Shown here one piece after another: positions 1 to 4,430 of a stretch of 5,246 nt of DNA. Position 1 is the stretch's first letter. Every line of letters begins with the position of its first letter. The notes under the pieces are model-generated. The model saw only the letters and a program-made list of their open reading frames with translations. It was not told the origin of the DNA and ran no database searches. The position numbers and the translations under genes were made by a program. This stretch comes from Chloroflexota bacterium (GTDB taxonomy: Bacteria > Chloroflexota > Anaerolineae > VGOG01), in contig JAUWYT010000150.1 of the NCBI GenBank assembly GCA_030615705.1, forward strand, positions 1 to 5,246, given 5' to 3'.

Positions 1-400
1 AGAGGTGCACCGGCACGATGGCTTTGGTCTTGTCCGTGATGGCCGCTTCGATCCTGGTGGGGTCAATGTTGCACGTATCCGGCTCGATTTCCACAAACAC
101 CGGCTTGGCTCCTACGAACCAGATCGCTTCTGCTGTGGCAAAAAAGGTGTTGGCCACTGTGATGACCTCGTCGCCGGGTTCGATGCCCAGGGCCATGAAG
201 GCCAGCCAGAGCGCGTCGGTGCCCGAGTTGCAGCCGATGGCGTGCTTCATGTTAAAATAGGCTGCAAGCTCCTTCTCGAAGCGCGCCAGCGTTGGTCCCA
301 TCACGTACTTGCCGCTCTCAAGTACCTCCAAGATGGCCGGATCAATCTCTTCTTTCAGATTATGATACTGCCTGACGTGACCGTAGAATCCGACTTTCAT
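1..400 (-). CDS. DegT/DnrJ/EryC1/StrS family aminotransferase, N-terminal part (runs off left edge)
   Basis: PLP-dependent sugar aminotransferase of the DegT/DnrJ/EryC1/StrS family. These enzymes transfer an amino group, usually from glutamate, to a keto-sugar nucleotide in cell-surface glycan, O-antigen or antibiotic-sugar pathways, in the cytoplasm. The 133 visible codons start MKVGFYGHVRQYHNLKEEID. They show the family landmarks in order: SGKYVMGP and FEKELAAYF (about 29-49), the cofactor-phosphate loop CNSGTDAL (57-64), GDEVI (76-80), the ANTFFATAEAI stretch (83-93), a KPVFVEI strand (99-105), NIDPTRIEAAI (111-121), and KTKAIVPVHL at the edge. The catalytic lysine lies further on, outside the window, so integrity cannot be judged. 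The ATG at 400-398 is chosen because AAAAGGAGG sits 9 nt upstream. It is separated from the NAD synthetase by about 800 bp, so it is probably a separate unit. Substrate and gene symbol cannot be assigned from this portion. Confidence 0.93.
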   Translation of the reverse strand, partial: MKVGFYGHVRQYHNLKEEIDPAILEVLESGKYVMGPTLARFEKELAAYFNMKHAIGCNSGTDALWLAFMALGIEPGDEVITVANTFFATAEAIWFVGAKPVFVEIEPDTCNIDPTRIEAAITDKTKAIVPVHL

Positions 401-409
401 TGTTCGTTT

Positions 410-418
410 CCTCCTTTT
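410..418 (-). promoter_or_regulatory. Ribosome binding site of the aminotransferase gene
   Basis: The minus strand reads AAAAGGAGG, then 9 nt (AAACGAACA), then ATG. This is a strong Shine-Dalgarno site at good spacing, and it fixes the start at position 400. The purine-rich stretch further upstream (468-497, minus) also looks SD-like, but it is repeat sequence with no start codon attached. Confidence 0.85.
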
Positions 419-467
419 TCAATGGAGCAGAGTCGCAGGTGACCAAAGGAGCAAAGGCAGACTCCCC

Positions 468-497
468 CTGCTCCCCTGTTCCTTGCTCCCCTGCTCC
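468..497. repeat. Short degenerate tandem repeat, 7-8 bp period (YTGYTCC)
   Basis: Four copies of a YTGYTCC unit start at 468, 476, 483 and 491 (CTGCTCC, CTGTTCC, TTGCTCC, CTGCTCC), with alternating 8/7/8 nt spacing. On the minus strand this reads as GGAGCAGGGGAGCAAGG-like purine DNA. Repeats of this style are common intergenic filler in some cyanobacteria and Chloroflexota. I see no coding role. Confidence 0.65.
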
Positions 498-504
498 TTA
501 TTCA
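479..504. repeat. Direct repeat, copy 1 (25-26 bp)
   Basis: This segment begins TTCCTTGCTCCC and ends CTCCTTATTCA. It recurs in the same orientation, identical or nearly so, at about 631-656. The two copies flank the nested inverted repeat at 526-624. At this length they are too long to be an ordinary target-site duplication, so duplication or recombination between copies is more likely. Confidence 0.7.
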
Positions 505-525
505 CTGGAGTTTGGATAAAGTGAG

Positions 526-624
526 AGAAACCAGGTTTTTCGCTTAAAAGTGCTTATCGGGGCATCGAAAATGCGTGCAATTGCGCACGTTTTGGATGCA
601 AAGGGTTCAAAAACCTGGTTTCTG
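526..624. repeat. Nested inverted repeat (99 bp) with 15-bp perfect outer arms
   Basis: The outer arms AGAAACCAGGTTTTT (526-540) and AAAAACCTGGTTTCT (610-624) are perfect reverse complements. Inside lies a second, nearly palindromic hairpin. GCATC (562-566) pairs with GATGC (595-599). After one G-G mismatch, 568-580 pairs with 581-593 around a central AATT, with two T-G wobbles and one C-A mismatch. The wobbles favour folding of the plus-strand transcript over the minus. The outer arms also match an imperfect palindrome on their own (AAACC..GGTTT). It could be a dispersed palindromic element, a cruciform, or a transcribed stem. There is no ORF inside, so it is not an autonomous transposon. 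Confidence 0.75.
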
Positions 625-630
625 GCCACT

Positions 631-656
631 TCCTTGCTCCCCTGCTCCTTATTCAG
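631..656. repeat. Direct repeat, copy 2 (25-26 bp)
   Basis: Second copy of the TTCCTTGCTCCC...CTCCTTATTCA segment also found at 479-504. It lies 6 nt beyond the right arm of the inverted repeat, whereas copy 1 lies 21 nt before the left arm. Homology stops after TTCA on the right, apart from weak similarity (CTGGAGTTT against GTGCAGTTC). The exact right edge may be off by one base. Confidence 0.68.
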
Positions 657-713
657 TGCAGTTCTAGTACTAGGGCTGGGCTAAGGGGATTCACAGACCT
701 CGCAAACGTAGCC

Positions 714-727
714 GACGCTTCGGCGTC
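714..727 (+). other. cUUCGg tetraloop hairpin (possible structured RNA)
   Basis: Read on the plus strand, GACGC-TTCG-GCGTC forms a 5-bp stem closed by C-G over a TTCG loop, the classic hyperstable tetraloop. A possible outer helix pairs 698-704 with 741-750, with a 3-nt bulge. An alternative stem, GCCGA (711-715) with TCGGC (720-724), competes with it. No promoter for a plus-strand RNA is evident. Confidence 0.35.
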
Positions 728-752
728 AGGGGGTCCTTCCTGCGTAGAGGGA

Positions 753-772
753 GCCAGAGCGAGAGCTCTGGC
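753..772 (+). other. 8-bp GNRA (GAGA) tetraloop hairpin
   Basis: GCCAGAGC-GAGA-GCTCTGGC is a perfect 8-bp stem closed by C-G over a GAGA loop on the plus strand; the minus strand has a TCTC loop. Flanking GAGGG (747-751) and CCCTC (782-786) could add an outer helix. It may be part of a structured RNA or of a dispersed palindromic repeat. The sequence alone cannot decide. Confidence 0.4.
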
Positions 773-847
773 CGATTGTGGCCCTCCCTGGTGATTGGTG
801 CGGCCTTGGCTGTCTGCCGCTTCATGCCACTGTACTCCCCCTTTGTC

Positions 848-869
848 CCGCCAGTCGCCCGGCGGTTTT
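848..869 (+). terminator. Weak terminator-like hairpin on the plus strand
   Basis: CCGCC (848-852) pairs with GGCGG (861-865) around an 8-nt loop and is followed directly by TTTT then G. This has the shape of a short Rho-independent terminator for plus-strand transcription, but the stem is only 5 bp and the T-tract 4 nt. No plus-strand gene ends here. Confidence 0.25.
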
Positions 870-983
870 GTACGGGGCGCTAACATCTCAGGAGGGGAAG
901 ATGAGGGATGTGGCTATCCCTGGAGGCTTCCGCTGATCTCTCGATTTTCGAACACGAAGGCACCGAATCTTCCGTGTTCTTAG

Positions 984-1001
984 CCCCGCCTCACGGCAGG
1001 G
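984..1001 (-). other. GNRA (GTGA) hairpin in the putative minus-strand leader
   Basis: On the minus strand CCCTGCC-GTGA-GGCGGGG forms a 7-bp stem with one G-U wobble and a GTGA loop. The plus strand would have a C-A mismatch at the same place, so the minus-strand RNA folds better. This is consistent with transcription from the promoter at 1147-1119, but a short stem like this can arise by chance. Confidence 0.3.
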
Positions 1002-1013
1002 AACCTCCTCCTC

Positions 1014-1041
1014 GTCAACTGGTTACTGGTCACTGATTACT
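1014..1041. repeat. Heptamer tandem repeat, four units ending ACT
   Basis: Four consecutive 7-mers, GTCAACT, GGTTACT, GGTCACT and GATTACT, share the pattern GNYNACT or close to it. This is the short tandemly repeated repetitive (STRR) style known from cyanobacterial and Chloroflexota intergenic DNA. It lies 11 nt downstream of a possible ATG (1053, minus) and gives that frame its stop after seven codons. Confidence 0.65.
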
Positions 1042-1085
1042 GTCCCAGTCCATGCGCTGTCTTCCCCTTTTCAGATTGTACCTAC

Positions 1086-1095
1086 ATCACCTCCT
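1086..1095 (-). promoter_or_regulatory. Perfect Shine-Dalgarno sequence without a gene
   Basis: The minus strand reads AGGAGGTGAT, a ten-base complement to the usual 3' end of 16S rRNA. It lies about 17 nt after the predicted transcription start of the promoter at 1147-1119. The only ATG just behind it is 2 nt too close and is followed at once by TAG. No frame stays open beyond about 20 codons. It looks like a functional translation signal that has lost its gene. Confidence 0.6.
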
Positions 1096-1118
1096 CGAGA
1101 TGGCTTATTCTGCGGCGA

Positions 1119-1147
1119 ATCATACTACAGAATCGTTCGCTTGTCAA
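1119..1147 (-). promoter_or_regulatory. Sigma70-type promoter
   Basis: On the minus strand a perfect -35 hexamer TTGACA (1147-1142) is followed by a 17-nt spacer and a -10 TATGAT (1124-1119), one base from consensus. Transcription would start near 1112 and run left toward the aminotransferase, giving a leader of about 710 nt. It lies 50 bp downstream of the NAD synthetase stop, so it begins a new transcription unit. Confidence 0.8.
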
Positions 1148-1177
1148 ACTTGAAAAACCCCAACGAGCCGAACCCCA

Positions 1178-1203
1178 ATTGGTCATTGCGCCATTGGTCA
1201 TTG
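1178..1203. repeat. Direct repeat ATTGGTCATTG, two copies, overlapping the nadE stop
   Basis: ATTGGTCATTG occurs at 1178-1188 and again at 1193-1203, with start points 15 bp apart, in a heptamer-like rhythm. The second copy covers the TGA stop of the NAD synthetase gene (1198-1200), so the repeat supplies the last bases of that reading frame. Confidence 0.65.
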
Positions 1204-2370
1204 TCTGTATTCGTTGGTGATCGGCAGCCGCCGATCCTTGCCGAAGGCGCGAGGGGTGATCTTAACCCCCGGGGGGGCCTGGCGGCGCTTGTACTCAGCG
1301 CCATCCATCATGCGGATGATTCGCCGCACCGCCTCTTCGTCAAAGCCCAAGGCCATGATCTCGGCCAGGCTGCGATCCTCCTCCACATAGGCCTGCAGGA
1401 TCGGGTCCAGCACCGCATAAGGGCCCAATGAGTCCTCATCCCGCTGGTTTGGGCGCAACTCGGCCGAAGGGGCCTTGTCGAACACCGCCTGAGGAATGAC
1501 CTCCCCTAAGGAGCTGCGGTAGCGGGCCAACTCGTAGACCAATGACTTTGGTACATCCTTGATGACCGCGAAGCCGCCAGCCATGTCGCCATATAGGGTG
1601 CAGTAGCCAACTGCCAGCTCGCTCTTATTGCCCGTGGCCAGCACCAGCCAGCCAAACTTGTTGGAGAGAGCCATGAGGATGTTGCCCCTGATACGGGCTT
1701 GGATGTTCTCCTCGGTCACGTCCGGTTCCGTCCCAGCGAAGGGCTCAGCCAACATGTCGAGATAAGCCTGGAAAGTCTCGTCAATGGGGATGGTCAGGAA
1801 GCGGATGCCCAAATTCTCAGCCACCTTCTTAGCGTCCACGCCACTCCCCTCTGAGGAGTAGGGCCCAGGCATGGACACCCCTACCACGTTCTCTGGCCCT
1901 AAGGCATCGGCGCCGATGACGGCCGTCAACGAAGAATCAATGCCCCCGGAGAGGCCGATGACCACCTGGCGAAAGCCGTTCTTGTGCACGTAATCTCGCG
2001 TGCCCAGCACCAAGGCATGGTAGATCTCTGGCAACCGCCCCAGCCTTTCCACTTTCCTCTGAGGCAACGGAGGCTTCTCCCTTCGGCTTTCTGTCCTCGA
2101 TAGCTCTATCCTCCTCACCACGTCCCCGTCGGCTTGAGAGAGCAGCTTCTCCCTTCGCCTCCTGGGGTCGTGGAGCCGTTGGCGAAAAACGCTCTCTACG
2201 TTCAGGTCGGCTATGACGAGATCCTCCTCGAATTGCTTGCCTCGGGCGATGAGCTCCCCCCGCTCATCGAAGATGACGCTGCCCCGGTCAAAGACCAATT
2301 CGTCCTGGCCACCCACCAGATTGCAGAAGGCGACCATCGCCACATTGTCCGCAGCGCGGGTGGCTGGCAT
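1198..2370 (-). CDS. nadE: NAD+ synthetase, 5'-truncated: intact synthetase domain, remnant of glutaminase (nitrilase) domain
   Basis: Makes NAD+ from nicotinic acid adenine dinucleotide, ATP and an ammonia source, the last step of NAD synthesis. The 390 residues from the first ATG open with the tail of a nitrilase domain (RAADN, then [13 protein letters not shown] at 16-28). After a linker comes the NAD synthase domain: the PP-loop SGGIDSS (141-147), [10 protein letters not shown] (221-230), TGNKSE (246-251), [21 protein letters not shown] split at 255-275, [15 protein letters not shown] (301-315), and the C-terminal [10 protein letters not shown] and FGKDRRLP (361-383). Full glutamine-dependent enzymes are about 540-600 aa. 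Homology extends upstream of this ATG to about 2420 (SPYHAGKG and RERM readable in frame), but the in-frame TAG at 2439-2437 ends the frame. The Glu, Lys and Cys of the glutaminase triad are missing. It may work with free ammonia or be a decaying gene. The start is uncertain; only AGGGAG, itself codons for Arg-Glu, precedes the ATG. Confidence 0.9.
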   Translation of the reverse strand: MPATRAADNVAMVAFCNLVGGQDELVFDRGSVIFDERGELIARGKQFEEDLVIADLNVESVFRQRLHDPRRRREKLLSQADGDVVRRIELSRTESRREKPPLPQRKVERLGRLPEIYHALVLGTRDYVHKNGFRQVVIGLSGGIDSSLTAVIGADALGPENVVGVSMPGPYSSEGSGVDAKKVAENLGIRFLTIPIDETFQAYLDMLAEPFAGTEPDVTEENIQARIRGNILMALSNKFGWLVLATGNKSELAVGYCTLYGDMAGGFAVIKDVPKSLVYELARYRSSLGEVIPQAVFDKAPSAELRPNQRDEDSLGPYAVLDPILQAYVEEDRSLAEIMALGFDEEAVRRIIRMMDGAEYKRRQAPPGVKITPRAFGKDRRLPITNEYRQ

Positions 2371-2436
2371 CCGCTCCCTGGCTAGCCCCTTGCCGGCATG
2401 GTAAGGAGAATAAGAGTTGGATATACTACACCGACC
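2371..2436 (-). pseudogene. nadE: Untranslated in-frame remnant of the nadE nitrilase domain
   Basis: Reading the nadE frame upstream of its first ATG gives [18 protein letters not shown], which matches the conserved nitrilase-domain segment of glutamine-dependent NAD synthetases (typically N-I-S-A-S-P-Y-H-A-G-K). No ATG, GTG or TTG occurs in it, so it would not be translated unless the upstream stop is read through. Family resemblance fades within about ten codons of the DUF512 gene's TAG, which marks the deletion or rearrangement junction at roughly 2415-2436. Confidence 0.75.
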
Positions 2437-3711
2437 CTAAACGCTCAAAGAGGCGACCACCTCCCCCATCGTCCCCGCCACCTCGACTCTAACCCCCAGC
2501 TCCTCTCCTATCGCGGCTGGACTCATGTCGTCGAGGGTCAGCTTCCCTGAGGCGTCGAACATGGCCCGCGGGAGGAACACGAGGTCGCCGAGGTCACAGT
2601 TCCGCAAAGCCTCGATCACGTCCCGCCCCGTGAGGAGCCCCGAAACGGTCACCGTCGGCCCGAAGAAGTCGTTGATGACGGGGACAACCTCCATCGCCAG
2701 CCCTGTCCTCTCCGCCAGCTTCGCCGCCATGTCCTCCAACAGCGCCGCGATCAACGTCCCGCAAACCAGGGTGACCTTCCCAACCGACAACTCGCAACCC
2801 ACAACCGGCAACTCCTCATCCAGGAACACCCTCGTCAGCCCCACCCCATTCTCCAGTTGAGGAAAGCCATCGTACTCTTCGGCCGGAGGTACTTCCAGCC
2901 CAGCCAGCAGGTACCACTCATCGGAGGCATAAACCAAATTGAGGCCCTGATGGTTTCGGTACTCTCGCTGCCAGGCTGAGATGTGAGCGATGATCGCCTT
3001 CGCCTCTTCAGGCGCATAGAGGCGCAAGGGGCAGCGATGGTACTTGGTGAGGCCCAGGGGGACGACGGCGATGGACTGCACAGTCGGATAGTGGGTGGCC
3101 AGGTCGGCTACGGTGCTGGTCACATACTGTCCATCGTTGAGGCCGGGGATGAGGACGATCTGGGCATGAACCTGGATGCCCAAACTCCCCAGCCACTTCA
3201 ACTGCTCGATGACGTCGGGAGCGGCAGTGTTGCCCAGGATGCAGCGACGCAAAGCGAGGTCAGTGGCGTGGACGGAGACGTAGAGGGGGCTGAGGCGCTG
3301 CTCGGCCAGGCGACCCCAGTCATCCTCGGTGAGGTTGGTTAAAGTGATGTAATTGCCGAAAAGGAAGGAATAACGATAATCGTCATCTTTTATGTAAAGG
3401 GACCGCCGCATCCCCGGCGGCATCCCCTTGAAGAAGCAGAATTCGCAGCGGTTGTTACACAGGCGAAGGCCATCGAAGGTCGGCTCGGCGAACTCGATGC
3501 CCAGGTCCTGGTCATAGCCCCGCTCCACCTCGTAGACGATCCGCTCCCCACCCCGTTCTACGACCAGCTCCAGCTCCTCCTCGGCCCCGTAGAAGCGGTA
3601 GTCAATGACGTCGCGCAGGATGTGGCCGTTGATGGAGAGAAGCGCATCGCCAGGCCGCAGGCCCAGCTCTGCGGCGATGCTGCCCGCCCTCACGGCGACG
3701 ACGCCACCCAC
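2437..3711 (-). CDS. PDZ - radical SAM - DUF512 family protein
   Basis: A 424-residue member of the DUF512 family, a conserved bacterial group of unproven function that joins a PDZ-like N-terminus to a radical SAM core. Residues 3-60 are PDZ-like (GSIAAELGLRPGDALLSING at 10-29). The Cys cluster C85-x3-C89-x2-C92 (CNNRCEFC) should bind the 4Fe-4S cluster that cleaves S-adenosylmethionine. It is followed by GMPPGMRRSLYIKDDDYR, then FLFGNYITLTNL, and later VHAQIVLIPGLNDG (181-194) and VVPLGLTKYH (216-225). The DUF512 region runs from about 200 to the end (LVCGTLIAALLEDMA, VTVSGLLTGRDV, LTLDDMSP). Length and both termini look complete. The start is GTG at 3711, directly abutting the TAG of the upstream plsC, with GGAGGAGGG about 6 nt before it, so translational coupling is likely. 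The substrate is unknown. Confidence 0.9.
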   Translation of the reverse strand: MGGVVAVRAGSIAAELGLRPGDALLSINGHILRDVIDYRFYGAEEELELVVERGGERIVYEVERGYDQDLGIEFAEPTFDGLRLCNNRCEFCFFKGMPPGMRRSLYIKDDDYRYSFLFGNYITLTNLTEDDWGRLAEQRLSPLYVSVHATDLALRRCILGNTAAPDVIEQLKWLGSLGIQVHAQIVLIPGLNDGQYVTSTVADLATHYPTVQSIAVVPLGLTKYHRCPLRLYAPEEAKAIIAHISAWQREYRNHQGLNLVYASDEWYLLAGLEVPPAEEYDGFPQLENGVGLTRVFLDEELPVVGCELSVGKVTLVCGTLIAALLEDMAAKLAERTGLAMEVVPVINDFFGPTVTVSGLLTGRDVIEALRNCDLGDLVFLPRAMFDASGKLTLDDMSPAAIGEELGVRVEVAGTMGEVVASLSV

Positions 3712-4383
3712 CTAGCCCTCCTCCGCTTCCAAAACCAGGAAATCCGTGCTCGCCTTGTCCAAGTCGCTGTAGACCCCTCGGTATTTCGGAGGAAGCAAGG
3801 CCGCCAACTGGTACATGGCTTCCCTGGTCAGGGCCCGCAGCTCGTCCCGGCCGACATTGCCGGGGGCAAAGCGGAAGGGCTTGCCGATGCGGATGTGCAC
3901 CCGGGTGCGGCGCAGCCGCTTCACATTGGCAAAGAATCTCTCCTGCCCCCAGATGGCCACAGGGAGGATGGTGGCCCCGGTCCGCAGGGCGATGTAGGCT
4001 ATCCCGTGGCGGGCCGGCTGCAATCGCCCCTGATGGCTTCTGGTGCCCTCGGGGGCGATGAGGAAGGCCTCGCCCCTGCCGAGGGTTTCGATGGCCCGGT
4101 GGAGGGCCCGCCTGTCCACTTCCCCCCTCCGCACGCGCACCACCCCGTAGAGGCGGATGAAGAAGCCCAAAACGGGATAGCCAAGCGTCTCGATTTTGGA
4201 GAACGCCGTGACTCCGCGGGGCATCAAGCCAACCGTGAGGACGGGGTCGAGGAAGTTTACGTGGTTGATCATGAGGATTAAAGGCCCCTGGCGGGGCACG
4301 TTCTCCATCCCGGCGATCTCCAGCTTGAGGACGATCTTGAACAGCATCCTGAGGATGACATTCAAGAAACGGCGAGCAGACAT
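3712..4383 (-). CDS. plsC: 1-acyl-sn-glycerol-3-phosphate acyltransferase-like protein (PlsC family), canonical motifs
   Basis: PlsC-family acyltransferase, expected to acylate lysophosphatidic acid to phosphatidic acid at the inner membrane face. Numbered from the ATG, it has block I NHVNFLD (residues 40-46, catalytic His41 and Asp46), block II around LYGVVRVRRG (78-87), block III PEGTRS (111-116, the phosphate-binding EGTRS), and block IV ILPVAI (139-144). The first 25 residues are hydrophobic and basic (LNVILRMLFKIVLKLEIAG), fitting peripheral membrane association. I prefer the ATG at 4383 over the TTG at 4398, because the TTG lies inside the ribosome site GGAGGGAG, which is well spaced for the ATG. 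The protein is then 223 aa, normal for the family. Its C-terminal LLPPKYRGVYSDLD parallels the neighbour's LLPPEYRGVYG, indicating tandem duplication. The two genes are 47 nt apart. Confidence 0.9.
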   Translation of the reverse strand: MSARRFLNVILRMLFKIVLKLEIAGMENVPRQGPLILMINHVNFLDPVLTVGLMPRGVTAFSKIETLGYPVLGFFIRLYGVVRVRRGEVDRRALHRAIETLGRGEAFLIAPEGTRSHQGRLQPARHGIAYIALRTGATILPVAIWGQERFFANVKRLRRTRVHIRIGKPFRFAPGNVGRDELRALTREAMYQLAALLPPKYRGVYSDLDKASTDFLVLEAEEG

Positions 4384-4387
4384 CCCA

Positions 4388-4396
4388 TCTCCCTCC
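4388..4396 (-). promoter_or_regulatory. Ribosome binding site deciding the plsC start
   Basis: The minus strand reads GGAGGGAGA shortly before the ATG at 4383. It coincides with the codons that would follow a TTG start at 4398, which is why the ATG is the better start. Confidence 0.65.
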
Positions 4397-4430
4397 AATT
4401 GCTTATCGCCGTGCGATAGGCGATCCGCGC

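Larger units (their letters stand above)
401..1118. other. Long gene-poor intergenic region rich in repeats and hairpins
   Basis: I find no credible gene in either strand. Open frames here (for example minus 886-653 and plus 795-983) lack ribosome sites and familiar motifs, and their residue composition is what repetitive GC-rich DNA gives in translation. The region holds heptamer-like repeats (468-497, 1014-1041), a 25-26 bp duplicated segment (479-504 and about 631-656), a nested inverted repeat (526-624), a 10-bp palindrome CTAGTACTAG (664-673), tetraloop hairpins (714-727, 753-772, 984-1001), a GC hairpin followed by TTTT (848-869), and a bulged hairpin with arms GAACACG/CGTGTTC (950-956 and 973-979). 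If the promoter at 1119-1147 is active, most of this would be the untranslated leader of the aminotransferase gene. Confidence 0.75.

Noticed and set aside
5..442. Plus-strand open frame of 145 codons at the left edge
   Set aside because: It lies antisense to the clear DegT-family aminotransferase and its translation has no recognisable domain.
545..586. Weak minus-strand promoter (TTGCAC, about 16 nt, GATAAG) within the inverted repeat
   Set aside because: Only 3 of 6 and 4 of 6 consensus matches. Both hexamers fall in palindromic sequence that explains them better.
468..656. CRISPR array
   Set aside because: Only two copies of the 25-26 bp segment exist, separated by one 126-bp palindromic interval, with no regular spacers and no cas genes.
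698..772. tmRNA, RNase P RNA or tRNA
   Set aside because: GCAAACG near 703 briefly recalls the tmRNA tag region, but no acceptor stem, T-loop sequence or other conserved core elements of these RNAs are found nearby on either strand.
653..886. Minus-strand open frame of 77 codons in the intergenic region
   Set aside because: There is no ribosome site before its ATG, no recognisable motif, and it runs through hairpins and repeat DNA. Its Ala/Pro/Ser-rich translation is typical of noncoding GC-rich sequence.
795..983. Plus-strand open frame of 62 codons
   Set aside because: It overlaps the hairpin region, has no ribosome site and no family resemblance, and lies on the strand opposite every recognised gene.
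1148..1197. Possible terminator after nadE ending in a T-run on the minus strand
   Set aside because: There is a GGGGTTTTT stretch, but no stem of useful length precedes it; only CCAATTGG-type short self-complementarity is seen.
3622..4281. Long plus-strand open frame (219 codons) antisense to plsC and the DUF512 start
   Set aside because: It is the mirror of strongly conserved minus-strand coding sequence. High GC content leaves the opposite strand free of stops. No ribosome site or family motif.
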